Of a stretch of 39,299 nucleotides of DNA, positions 14,345-22,130 are shown piece by piece. Each line of letters begins with the position of its first letter. Positions within the stretch are counted from its first letter, which is position 1. The notes under the pieces were generated by a model. It saw nothing but the letters and a program-made list of their open reading frames with translations, did no database searches and was not told the origin of the DNA. The position numbers and the translations under genes were made by a program. This DNA comes from an uncultured archaeon (lineage in GTDB: Archaea; Micrarchaeota; Micrarchaeia; CABMEP01). Where the stretch lies: the NCBI GenBank assembly GCA_902385155.1, contig CABMEP010000035.1:1-39299 (forward strand). The letters are read 5' to 3'.

Positions 14345-16363
14345 ATGGCTGATGAGCGGAAGAGAGAGTCTGGTCTGGAGATCCTCGGAGCGGTAGCATT
14401 TCTCCTGCTCTTACTGCTGCTCTGCGCCCTCAAGGTGATCTGCCCCACCGGCGAGTGCTCCAGCGGATTTACGAAGTGCCAGAACTGCCCCGGCGGCTGC
14501 TGCCTGCCAGACGGCACGTGTCCTTGTCCTACAGGCTCATCGCCCTGCAAGGACAAATGCCCTTCGACGACCAATTGCGCGAGCGGCTGCTGCGGTGACG
14601 ATTGCAACTGCGTCATCACCCCAGAGTGCCCCCCGGGCAGCCAATGGAGCAGCCAACGCGGATGCTGCGTGATACTCGAAGGAGTCAGGCGCGGCGAATG
14701 CCTCTCTGTCTGCGCTACGGACACGACAAGGCCCGGCGGCTGCCTCCCGAATATCGACGCATGCGACAAGGACGGCTGCTGCCCGCTGGGCTCGTTCGGT
14801 TGGGACTCCAACTCGTTATGCTGCATCGATCAGCAAGGGGTGTGCATGTCGCTGTGCGCCACCGATCCCACGAGGATCTATTGCCCCTCTCCCTCTGTCG
14901 GCTATTGCGGCGCGGATAACTGCTGCCCGATGAATGCGCATTGGGATTACATCCAGCAATGCTGCGCCGACATGTTCGGAAAATGCGTCTCCGGCGATTC
15001 GTCCGGATGCCCGACTGGATCGGTCTACGATTCGACGCTCGGCTGTTGCGTAATCCCGTCTGAGCCGGGCTCATGCACGACCAGTCCGAACAATTGCCCG
15101 GCCGGAACGCACCCGGACGTCACATCCGCATGCTGCGTGTACGACGGCACGAACATCTGTTTCGGATCCTGCGTCGCTCCGCTTTATTTCGATGCGGTCC
15201 TGAAATGCTGCGTCGACCCGTCGGTCCCGAACGCCTGCGCGTCGGATTCCGGCATCACCTGCCCGGACGGCACCACGTTCAACTCGTTGATCGGCTGCTG
15301 CGTCTACGACGGCACCGACATGTGCTATTACAGCTGCATCCCCCCGGCCTCGTTCGATCCCGTCAAGAAATGCTGCGTGCTGCCGGGGACAGACGTCTGC
15401 GTCGATGGCTGCCCCGCCGGCTCTTTCTATGATGACACGCTGAAATGCTGCGTCTATGCCGGGACATCGATATGCTTGGGCGGCTGCCCGCAAGGCACAG
15501 TCCTCGACTCGGCCCTGGGCTGCTGCGTGTATGCGGGTTCCGCCATATGCGTCGGAAGCTGCCCCGCCGGCACCACATACGATGCGACCCTGAAATGCTG
15601 CATCTATACGGGATCAAAGATATGTTACGGGGGCTGCACTCCGCCGGCGTTTTACAACCCCTCGCTGTTCTGCTGCGTTCTTTCTGGGACGCAGACCGAA
15701 TGCACATCGAACTGTCCGCCCGGAACCGCATACAATGATACAATTGGCTGCTGCGCCTACCCCGGGACGACCATCTGTTTCGGGACCTGTCCGGCCGGCA
15801 CTGAATACGACGGCAACCTGAAGTGCTGCGTCTACGAGGGCTCAGACATCTGCTCAGACAGCTGCCCCGCAGACACCATGTACGATGCGACCCTCAAGTG
15901 CTGCGTCTATGCTGGTTCCAACATCTGTTACGGGGGCTGCCCCTACCCCTCGGTGTACAGCCCGGCGCTGAAATGCTGCGTGCTGCAGGGCGATCCCACC
16001 ACATGCATCAACACCGGATCAGGCGGGGTATGCACATTGCCCAACGTCTATGACGAAACGCTGAAATGCTGCGTCCTTCCGTCGAATCCTGGCGTATGCG
16101 CGGGATCTCCGTCGGGTCTGGTGAGTTGCGATTATAGCGGGACCGCGGGCGCCTGCGCGTCAGGCCTGCTATGCAGCTCGCCCAGCAACTGCGTCGACCA
16201 GGGCAGGAAATGCAACGATCTCCGGCTTCCGATGGGCACATGCAAGGGAACCGGGATATCGTGCAGCGCTTCCTCGCAATGCTGCTGCGGCCTGAATTGC
16301 CAGATGTTCGCAGGAAACGGCGTGTGCTGCCCGGGCGGAATCTGGACCTGCTTTACTGGATGA
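14345..16363 (+). CDS. Membrane-anchored cysteine-rich repeat protein
   Basis: A 672-residue protein with a basic N-terminus and one membrane segment (about 13-32) followed by an outer part made almost entirely of repeats. Each unit is about 25-30 residues and contains a CC pair: YDATLKCCVYAGS-type segments followed by ICYGGC or ICVGSC and P-x-G. Roughly 20 units occur, with intact but varied sequence, so the repeats are old. The last about 90 residues are also Cys-rich but differ. The cysteine density implies a disulfide-knotted or metal-binding rod on the cell surface. I do not recognise the family. Confidence 0.75.
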   Translation: MADERKRESGLEILGAVAFLLLLLLLCALKVICPTGECSSGFTKCQNCPGGCCLPDGTCPCPTGSSPCKDKCPSTTNCASGCCGDDCNCVITPECPPGSQWSSQRGCCVILEGVRRGECLSVCATDTTRPGGCLPNIDACDKDGCCPLGSFGWDSNSLCCIDQQGVCMSLCATDPTRIYCPSPSVGYCGADNCCPMNAHWDYIQQCCADMFGKCVSGDSSGCPTGSVYDSTLGCCVIPSEPGSCTTSPNNCPAGTHPDVTSACCVYDGTNICFGSCVAPLYFDAVLKCCVDPSVPNACASDSGITCPDGTTFNSLIGCCVYDGTDMCYYSCIPPASFDPVKKCCVLPGTDVCVDGCPAGSFYDDTLKCCVYAGTSICLGGCPQGTVLDSALGCCVYAGSAICVGSCPAGTTYDATLKCCIYTGSKICYGGCTPPAFYNPSLFCCVLSGTQTECTSNCPPGTAYNDTIGCCAYPGTTICFGTCPAGTEYDGNLKCCVYEGSDICSDSCPADTMYDATLKCCVYAGSNICYGGCPYPSVYSPALKCCVLQGDPTTCINTGSGGVCTLPNVYDETLKCCVLPSNPGVCAGSPSGLVSCDYSGTAGACASGLLCSSPSNCVDQGRKCNDLRLPMGTCKGTGISCSASSQCCCGLNCQMFAGNGVCCPGGIWTCFTG

Positions 16364-16381
16364 GTGCCGGATCGAACGGTG

Positions 16382-17767
16382 TCAGCCCGCCATGATCCTT
16401 TTTGCTATATAGGATGAGTCGAAGGCGACCAGGTCATCGTATCCCTGCCCTATCCCCAGGTACAGGACGGGCACCCCGGTTGCTCTCTTGATGGATATCA
16501 CAGTGCCTCCCTTGGCGTCGACATCCATCTTGGTGAGTATCACGCCATCGAGGCCTATCGCCTTGTGGAATTCGGAGACCTGCGACAGGAGCGCGTTGCC
16601 CGATATGCCCTCTCCGACAAAGACCTTGAGGTCCGGCTGCGCCACGCGCTCTATCTTCTTCAGCTGCTCTATGAGGTTCCTGTTGGTCTCCTGCCTTCCG
16701 GCGCTGTCTATGAGCACGACGTCGATCCCCTTCGCCTTGGCGTATTTCACCGCGTCGAATGCGACTGCCGCCGGATCGGAGCCGTAGTCGTGCTTTATCA
16801 CCGGTACATTGAGCCTTTTCGCATGCTCGCTCGTCTGCTCAATGGCGGCAGCGCGGAACGTATCCGCGGCAGCTATGACGCATGTCCTGTTGTTTTTGTT
16901 GAGCATGTGGGCGAATTTCGCTATGGCTGTCGTTTTTCCGGCCCCATTTGGGCCTATGAATAGTACTCTCAGCGGCTTCTCCTTCTTGGCCATCAGTTCG
17001 AACAGGTCGAAGCGATCCTGTTTCGTCACTTCAAGGATTGAATCGGATATCGCCTTCTTCACGTGCCCTTCCAGCTGGCTTGACTTGACCGAGCTGCCCA
17101 CGAGCTTGGATTTCACATCCTTCGCGATCTCTTCCGCCACGGGCAACGCAACATCCGCCGTCAGGAGCTGCATCTCGAAATCCTCCAGGACGGAACTGAC
17201 GTCTCCCTCCTTTATGGTCACTTCCGGCATCACCACCGATTTCAGCTTGGTGAGGAGGCTCGGCGCGACATTGAATTCCTTCTGCTTCAGCTCGCTCTCC
17301 CTGGGCATGGCTGGCTGCGGGGCGGGGGCCTGCGGGATCGGTGCCGCTTGCTCATGGCGTTTCTCCTCTTTCTGTCCATGCGCCGGTTTGGTGGGAATCT
17401 GGACCTTTGGTTCAGGCCTCTCGAATTTCACCGGATAATGGAACGGCACAGGCTGCGCGTGAGCAGCTGTTTTTCTCTGGACTGTCTCTTGCGGTCTGAT
17501 TTCCGGGGATTTCGGTTCTTCATGAACGGCCGCATGCTGCGGTCTGGCCTCTTCCCTCTGCGGCGGAATCGTGGCGGCCTCGGCTTCCTTGTCCCGTATC
17601 GGCTTGAGCTCCGCCTGCGAACGCTTCGGCAGCTCGAAGACCGCCTTCTCCTCTATCTCCGCCTTGATCTCCGCGGGGGCCGGCTCCTCCGGCTTGCGCT
17701 CGCCCGCCACTTTCTTCGATAATGAGTCTACGAATCCTCCGATCTTCTTCTTCAGGAGGTCGAACAT
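16382..17767 (-). CDS. ftsY: Signal recognition particle receptor FtsY
   Basis: A 461-residue GTPase that docks SRP-ribosome complexes at the membrane. The NG domain fills about 165-461: P-loop GPNGAGKTT (272-280), the DTFRAAA segment, DSAGRQETN, and TKMD near the C-terminus, ending with GxGQGYDDLVAFD. The first about 165 residues are a long charged linker rich in Lys, Glu, Pro and Gln, far longer than in many archaeal FtsY, and may serve as the membrane-contacting region. It is the last gene of a ten-gene minus-strand operon beginning near 21216. Confidence 0.95.
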   Translation of the reverse strand: MFDLLKKKIGGFVDSLSKKVAGERKPEEPAPAEIKAEIEEKAVFELPKRSQAELKPIRDKEAEAATIPPQREEARPQHAAVHEEPKSPEIRPQETVQRKTAAHAQPVPFHYPVKFERPEPKVQIPTKPAHGQKEEKRHEQAAPIPQAPAPQPAMPRESELKQKEFNVAPSLLTKLKSVVMPEVTIKEGDVSSVLEDFEMQLLTADVALPVAEEIAKDVKSKLVGSSVKSSQLEGHVKKAISDSILEVTKQDRFDLFELMAKKEKPLRVLFIGPNGAGKTTAIAKFAHMLNKNNRTCVIAAADTFRAAAIEQTSEHAKRLNVPVIKHDYGSDPAAVAFDAVKYAKAKGIDVVLIDSAGRQETNRNLIEQLKKIERVAQPDLKVFVGEGISGNALLSQVSEFHKAIGLDGVILTKMDVDAKGGTVISIKRATGVPVLYLGIGQGYDDLVAFDSSYIAKRIMAG

Positions 17768-17776
17768 GAGACAACC

Positions 17777-18193
17777 TCACTCGCGCCTTTCCGACTTGAG
17801 TATGCGCCTGGCCTCGTCGTCTATCTCCTTCAGCCGGGAGGAGATCGCGTGCATGCTCTGGAGCAGCTCCTGCCTCGCGTCCGCGAGCTCCTTCTTCTTC
17901 TCGTTGAGGAATTCGGTCGCGCCGGCCGGGTCCTTCTCCACCATCACATTCGCGCCGACATTGAGCATGAGCCTGTTCACCTGCTTCAGCTCGCCCCTTA
18001 CGAAGACGCCGGAGCCGATGTTGAACATGCTGCTCTTGCCGTCCTTCAGGCTCGCGAGCGCCTGGAGCGTGCGATCCATCTCGGCCTCTACCTGGTTGAG
18101 CGCCTGCATCTGGTTCTGGATGTCCTGCGCGTACCTCTGGTGGTAGTTCGCCTCGGCGGCGAGAACCTCGAACTGCTCTTGGTTTGTAGCCAT
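17777..18193 (-). CDS. pfdA: Prefoldin alpha subunit
   Basis: A 138-residue protein with two long coiled-coil helices flanking a beta hairpin region (GVFVRGELKQVNRLMLNVGANVMVEKD, about residues 63-90), the standard prefoldin alpha layout. Prefoldin is a hexamer that holds unfolded proteins for the chaperonin. The ATG at 18193 follows GGTGAC at five bases; a GTG nine bases earlier is less likely. It lies between eL20 and ftsY, the usual archaeal order. Confidence 0.93.
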   Translation of the reverse strand: MATNQEQFEVLAAEANYHQRYAQDIQNQMQALNQVEAEMDRTLQALASLKDGKSSMFNIGSGVFVRGELKQVNRLMLNVGANVMVEKDPAGATEFLNEKKKELADARQELLQSMHAISSRLKEIDDEARRILKSERRE

Positions 18194-18210
18194 GGATGTC
18201 ACCTAGGCCA

Positions 18211-18384
18211 TCAGGCCTTCGTTATCTTCTCTATGATTATGTTCCTCTGCACCATCCTGTACGTATTCCCGAAGTAGGAGAAGACAATGTGTTTCACCAT
18301 GCTCTCCCGCGCTACATCGAATATCTTGGAGAACGGTTTCGTCTTGTTGCCTATCTTGAACTTGCCTGTCACTTTGAACTTCAT
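18211..18384 (-). CDS. rplX: Ribosomal protein eL20 (L18a / LX)
   Basis: A 57-residue protein starting MKFKVTGKFKIGN and containing an RESMVKHIVFSYFGNTYRMVQRNIIIEKI-like run, which matches archaeal LX. GGTGA precedes the ATG. It lies in the aIF6-LX-prefoldin order common in archaea, here separated from aIF6 by a tRNA-binding gene. Confidence 0.92.
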   Translation of the reverse strand: MKFKVTGKFKIGNKTKPFSKIFDVARESMVKHIVFSYFGNTYRMVQRNIIIEKITKA

Positions 18385-18433
18385 GCTTTCACCTTCCTAT
18401 CAATGAACATTAATCCGATGATCAATCGACCAT

Positions 18434-18850
18434 TCACTTAACCTGGAGACCATTATCAACCTTTCTGTCGACCGTCAGGAGCACCACGCCTTCCGCGGAT
18501 TCCCCGACGGCGAGGAGCATCCCGTTGGATTCCACGCCCCTCAGCTTCCGCGGCTGGAGATTCGCCACGATCACGATCTGCTTGCCGACAAGGTCCGCCG
18601 GAGCGTACGATCTCGCTATCCCCGCGACCAGCTGCCTCTTCTCGGTTCCGACATCTATGGTCAGCCTGAGGAGCTTGTCCGCCCCCTGCACCAATTCGGC
18701 TTCAAGCACCGTAGCGACTCTCATCTCGACCTTGCAGAATGCATCGTAATCTATCCTTTGCGGCGTTTCCTGCGCCGCCTCGGGTTTCGTTTCCTGGCTG
18801 GTTGCCGGCTGCACTGCAATGGCCTTGTCAATATCGGAGTTGGATTCCAT
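18434..18850 (-). CDS. Stand-alone tRNA-binding OB-fold protein (Trbp111/MetRS-C-like)
   Basis: A 138-residue protein. After a low-complexity N-terminus (about 1-35), residues 36-138 form a tRNA-binding OB fold: YDAFCKVEMRVATVLEAE, GADKLLRLTIDVG, RQLVAGIARSY, GKQIVIVANLQPRKLRGVESNGMLLA. These are the hallmarks of Trbp111, the MetRS C-terminal domain and EMAPII. It probably binds tRNA in a structure-specific way and may act in trans with MetRS. It sits between aIF6 and eL20 in a ribosomal operon, which is unusual. Confidence 0.88.
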   Translation of the reverse strand: MESNSDIDKAIAVQPATSQETKPEAAQETPQRIDYDAFCKVEMRVATVLEAELVQGADKLLRLTIDVGTEKRQLVAGIARSYAPADLVGKQIVIVANLQPRKLRGVESNGMLLAVGESAEGVVLLTVDRKVDNGLQVK

Positions 18851-18878
18851 CGTCACACCGTTCAGCTATCGATACGCC

Positions 18879-19571
18879 TCACTTGATGAGGCCGAGCGAC
18901 TCCTCTATCCTGTGGAGCTCGAATCCCGTCGTGAGGTCCCCGAACACCACGCTCTTGTCGTTCGCGACGATGCCGAGCGACACGAACGGCATCCCTCCGT
19001 TCGCGGTGCCGACCCCTCCGTCGACCTTGAAGAGGCTCTTCAGGGCATCCATCTCCTCTTCCGTGATGTGCGGATGGGTTATGAATCCCTTGTTCGTCGC
19101 GGCCACCGCGGCCCCCACTGTCTTGTAGCCGGCGATGGTCCTCGCCTCTATGTCCACCTGGAGCACGTCCGATATCTCCTTGGCCGTGTCGTCGTTGGCG
19201 AAGTCGGGATTGATGAGCGCTCCCGAATCGTTCAGCGCGATGTTGTTGCCCAGCGCGGTGAAGTTGGTCCTCATCTTGAGGACGTTGATGTCCGATCCCG
19301 CCTCCTTCAGCGACTTCTTGAGGAGATCGACTTCCCAGTCCTCCACCACTTCGGATATGATTATCCCGTTGCTGTTCATCACGCAGTAGAGGCCGATGAG
19401 CGGGCTCTCCGCGAAAGTGGTCTTGACGATCTTCGTCCCGAGCAGGTCGGCCATGCGCGTGAACTTGTCCGGCGCGGACACCCCGATGAGGGTGACTTCG
19501 TTGTTGGTGCGCGCGTAGAATCCTATGAATGGATTGCCATAGAAGGTGAACTTTCCGAATTGGTCGGACAT
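18879..19571 (-). CDS. eif6: Translation initiation factor aIF6
   Basis: A 230-residue protein that binds the large ribosomal subunit and blocks premature joining with the small one. The pentein repeats are visible: GNPFIGFYARTNNEVTLIG, a conserved NSNGIIIS, RTNFTALGNNIALND and later GTANGGMPFVSLGIVANDKSVVFGD. The length is normal for archaea. GGTGAG lies before the ATG. It is the sixth gene of the operon. Confidence 0.95.
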   Translation of the reverse strand: MSDQFGKFTFYGNPFIGFYARTNNEVTLIGVSAPDKFTRMADLLGTKIVKTTFAESPLIGLYCVMNSNGIIISEVVEDWEVDLLKKSLKEAGSDINVLKMRTNFTALGNNIALNDSGALINPDFANDDTAKEISDVLQVDIEARTIAGYKTVGAAVAATNKGFITHPHITEEEMDALKSLFKVDGGVGTANGGMPFVSLGIVANDKSVVFGDLTTGFELHRIEESLGLIK

Positions 19572-19581
19572 GCGCTCACCC

Positions 19582-19977
19582 TTACTTGGCGCCTTCGACC
19601 TTCTTCTGCTCGAATTTAGGCTTTGGCTGCGCTTTCTCGGGGGCTTTCTCCTGCTTCGGCTCCGCCTTCTTCTCGGCGGGTTTCACCGCCTTGACTGGCT
19701 TTGCCTTCTTCGGCTTCTCCGCCTTCTTCTCTGGCGGCATCGCGAACACCATCCCCTTCTCGTCGGTGACGATCTTCACCTTGATCTTGTGGAGAGGTGC
19801 CATGCCTCCGTGCTTGAACAGCTCCTCGAGCAGCTCATTGTCGATCCTCACATTGGAGATATCGGTCTTGGAGTGCCTGGCGACGAGGCTCCTGATGAGC
19901 TCGACCGCCCTCCTGTGTCTCTTCGTCACCGGCTTGCGGATGACGTCCTTCAAATTAGCGATAAATATCCTTTCCAT
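19582..19977 (-). CDS. rpl31e: Ribosomal protein eL31 with Lys/Pro/Glu-rich tail
   Basis: Residues 1-85 are eL31: ANLKDVIRKPVTKRHRRAVELIRSLVARH, then a strand with KIKVKIVTDEKGMVFAMPPE. The family is usually about 80-95 residues; this one has an extra 45 or so of Lys, Pro, Glu and Ala. Similar tails are found on TFE and FtsY in this window. eL31 lies near the peptide exit. It is separated from eL39 by four bases, in the usual archaeal order. Confidence 0.93.
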   Translation of the reverse strand: MERIFIANLKDVIRKPVTKRHRRAVELIRSLVARHSKTDISNVRIDNELLEELFKHGGMAPLHKIKVKIVTDEKGMVFAMPPEKKAEKPKKAKPVKAVKPAEKKAEPKQEKAPEKAQPKPKFEQKKVEGAK

Positions 19978-19981
19978 GCTA

Positions 19982-20146
19982 TCAATCCTTCTCGGTTACC
20001 TGAAGCCTTCCGCTCCTCCAGTGCCTTCTCGCGGGTGTGGAGGAAACCTTCCTCGCGGTCTTCAACCTGACGAACAGCGGCACAGGCTTCGCTCGTTTGG
20101 CCGCCCTGACCAGGCGAGACTTCTTCTTCGGTCCTTTCTTTCCCAT
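19982..20146 (-). CDS. rpl39e: Ribosomal protein eL39
   Basis: A 54-residue very basic protein starting MGKKGPKKKSRLVRAAKRAK and containing LKTARKV and RRHWRSGRLQV, the eL39 signature (usually NRRVPxWVxLKTxRKV...RRHWRRSKLK). It lines the peptide exit tunnel. The gene is a few bases from eL31 and follows the PDCD5-like gene. Confidence 0.92.
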   Translation of the reverse strand: MGKKGPKKKSRLVRAAKRAKPVPLFVRLKTARKVSSTPARRHWRSGRLQVTEKD

Positions 20147-20147
20147 G

Positions 20148-20444
20148 TTACTTCCTCCTTATCTCGATTGTCCCTGTCTTCCTTTCGACAGAGGCGCTCA
20201 GCAGCGTCAGCAATTCCCGTTCTGTTATCTTCCGTCCTGTCTTCTTGTACATGTATACGAGGCCATTCACTGCCTTCGCGTATACTTCCTGATTTGATAT
20301 CCGGACGTTCATCAGCCTGTCGTACGCGGGCTGCTCCAGTATCCTCGCCAGCACGATCTTGATCTGCGCGTCGGCCTGTTGAGCCTTCTGCGCTTCCTCA
20401 AGGCGCTTCCGCATCTCTTCATGCGGTGTGCTTGCGCCTTCCAT
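20148..20444 (-). CDS. PDCD5-family DNA-binding protein
   Basis: A 98-residue protein with the helical PDCD5 fold: a charged first helix (EEMRKRLEEAQKAQQADAQ), VLARILEQPAYDRLMNVRI, and the C-terminal KKTGRKITERELLTLL. The archaeal family is annotated as DNA-binding, with unclear cellular role; it is often next to eS19 and eL39, as here. The ATG at 20444 is preferred over a GTG nine bases before. It ends two bases before the eL39 start. Confidence 0.93.
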   Translation of the reverse strand: MEGASTPHEEMRKRLEEAQKAQQADAQIKIVLARILEQPAYDRLMNVRISNQEVYAKAVNGLVYMYKKTGRKITERELLTLLSASVERKTGTIEIRRK

Positions 20445-20468
20445 GATTCTCACTTATGATTGCGCGGA

Positions 20469-20885
20469 TCAGGCCTTGCCGACTTTCTTCGCGACTCCGT
20501 TCAACAGCGCGATCCCCTTGCTGGAGATCTTCCTGCCGTCCTTGATCTTCATGACGAGGCCCGCCCTCTCCAGCTGCTGCAGAGGCTTCCTGACTGAGGA
20601 TCCGCCCGCCCTGGTGAAGTGCATCCTTCCGCTCCTGCTTCCCGGCTTGCCGCCGTATTTCTCGCGGAGCGCTCCGACGCCCTGCGGTCCCTTGACATAA
20701 AGGGTCCTCAGTATGGACGCGCAGCGCTTGTACCAGAACTTCGGGTCGTCCGGCGCCCTTTCCTTGTGGGCTCCGCTCTTCACGTACTGCACCCACTCCG
20801 GCGGGGCTACGGTCTTGTCGTCGTTGAGTTTCTCGGCGACGGCATTGATGAGCCTGTTCGGCTCGATATCGTAAGCTGTGATCAT
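20469..20885 (-). CDS. rps19e: Ribosomal protein eS19
   Basis: A 138-residue protein with the eS19 pattern: YDIEPNRLINAVAEKL, WVQYVKSGAHKERAP, FWYKRCASILRTLYVKGPQGVGALREKYGG, and SVRKPLQQLERAGLVMKIKDGRKISSKG. It is a winged-helix protein of the small subunit head. It lies second in the operon after rnp4. Confidence 0.95.
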   Translation of the reverse strand: MITAYDIEPNRLINAVAEKLNDDKTVAPPEWVQYVKSGAHKERAPDDPKFWYKRCASILRTLYVKGPQGVGALREKYGGKPGSRSGRMHFTRAGGSSVRKPLQQLERAGLVMKIKDGRKISSKGIALLNGVAKKVGKA

Positions 20886-20904
20886 TCTTCATCCCTCATT
20901 GGCA

Positions 20905-21216
20905 TTATTTCTTCTTCTCGGTATAACCAAAACGTCGGAGCGCTCCGCATTCGCAGCGGTACTCAACAGTCCTGTTCCGCCGGTTCAATCGGACGGTCAC
21001 GTTATAACCAGGAATCCAGTATCTGCTACATACTTTGCATATTCTTTTTTTAAACCTTTCCGGCATCCTCACGCGGTATCTCGTCGACATCCTCCCCGCG
21101 AGCGCGACGTAGCGCTTGGCCCTGGACGGATTTTTCCTCTGGTTCTCCTCTGCGAGCCCCATCAGCCTTCCGATCCGTTCCAGGATCAGCGCGTGGAGCT
21201 TCGGGTCTGTCTTCAT
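20905..21216 (-). CDS. rnp4: RNase P protein component 4 (Rpp21/Rpr2)
   Basis: A 103-residue protein with an N-terminal helical pair (IGRLMGLAEENQRKNPSRAKRYVALAGRM) and a zinc ribbon with CKVC and CECG, matching archaeal Rpp21. It helps RNase P trim the 5' leader of pre-tRNA. The ATG at 21216 follows GTGA; the frame is open to a GTG at 21225. It heads the operon and lies just downstream of tRNA-Ile. Confidence 0.93.
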   Translation of the reverse strand: MKTDPKLHALILERIGRLMGLAEENQRKNPSRAKRYVALAGRMSTRYRVRMPERFKKRICKVCSRYWIPGYNVTVRLNRRNRTVEYRCECGALRRFGYTEKKK

Positions 21217-21248
21217 CGTTTTCACGTCGTGCAGGATGCGAGCATGAG

Positions 21249-21364
21249 TGGGCCGGCGGAGATTTGAACTCCGGACCTACAGTTGACCTAAGCCTGTCCT
21301 GATATTAGTGTATCAGAACGCGCCATATAAGACTGCCGCTCTGACCAGGCTGAGCTACCGGCCC
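21249..21364 (-). tRNA. tRNA-Ile (TAT) with 41-nt intron
   Basis: The acceptor GGGCCGG (21364-21358) pairs with CCGGCCC (21256-21250), A73. The D arm GCTCAGCCTGGTCAGAGC and the acceptor are typical of archaeal tRNA-Ile. The anticodon stem GCAGT pairs with ACTGT, and the loop CTTATA-[intron]-A gives anticodon TAT (21329-21327). The intron is 21325-21285 at the standard 37/38 site. A T arm CGGAG-TTCAAAT-CTCCG follows. A TATA-like TTTAAAC lies about 29 bp upstream (21389-21396). TAT for isoleucine is unusual in archaea. Confidence 0.88.
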
Positions 21365-21448
21365 CCGGCTGATAGGACGCCGGATAAGAATTTAAACGCT
21401 CCCCGATGCCCGCGCGGCGCCGTTTCGCCGGATATTCGCCGCCGCGGC

Positions 21449-22129
21449 TCATTTCTCGCCGGTCTCGATCTCGTCGCACTCCTTCTTGTAGGCGCAGTAC
21501 TGGCACATCCACCTGTTCTTGCTGGACTGCCTCGCCTCCGGATGCGGGACCGAATTGTTCTTGAGCGATAGATGCAGTTCCCTGAACCTGCTGATGATCG
21601 TCTCCGCGAGCTTGGGGTCGTAATTGGTCGCGAAGCTCTTGCTCTTCAGCGTGTTCTTCTCCACGTACAGTATGACTCCCTTGTGTATTCCTGTGGCGTG
21701 CATGTAGAACTGCAGCTGCATCATGTACTGCTCGGACGGCTCGCGCAGGAAGTCCACCGACTTGGTGGATTTCACCTCGACGAGGAGCTTCTCCCCGTTG
21801 TGTTCCAGCCTGATGATGTCGTCGATCCTTCCGCTGATCTCGAACTCGTCTATCTTCATCTTCAGCGGCAGTTCGCTGTCTATCAATGTGACCTCGGGTG
21901 TCTTATCGCTCTTGAGGACTTCCACCACGAATTCGTGAAGGAGGTTGCCCGCCTCGAATATCTTGGTGACGTTGGGCTCGATCTGCTTCGGCATCTTGAA
22001 TGAGAACCACGATTTCCTGATGCACTGCCCGACCTCTGAAGGGTAGTAGCGGCCGACGGTCTTCGTCCGCGCCTCGCGGTAGAGGTACTTGTCTATGATC
22101 CTGTCGAAGTCTATGCTGTCCCCGTCCAT
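21449..22129 (-). CDS. Cas4-like RecB-family nuclease
   Basis: A 226-residue protein with the Cas4/RecB layout: C36, H65 (LLHEF), D103 (SGRIDDII), E118-V-K120 (LVEVKST), the QLQFYM segment near 138-143, and C209, C212 and C218. The four cysteines should hold an iron-sulfur cluster, and the rest form the PD-(D/E)XK nuclease site. The family makes single-stranded ends for CRISPR adaptation or for DNA repair. No CRISPR array or other cas gene lies in the window; it is one base from a DNA glycosylase-like gene, so a repair role is likelier. Confidence 0.88.
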   Translation of the reverse strand: MDGDSIDFDRIIDKYLYREARTKTVGRYYPSEVGQCIRKSWFSFKMPKQIEPNVTKIFEAGNLLHEFVVEVLKSDKTPEVTLIDSELPLKMKIDEFEISGRIDDIIRLEHNGEKLLVEVKSTKSVDFLREPSEQYMMQLQFYMHATGIHKGVILYVEKNTLKSKSFATNYDPKLAETIISRFRELHLSLKNNSVPHPEARQSSKNRWMCQYCAYKKECDEIETGEK

Positions 22130-22130
22130 C

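Noticed and set aside
21449-22129. CRISPR adaptation locus suggested by the Cas4-like gene
   Set aside because: No repeat array and no cas1, cas2 or effector gene were found in the window.
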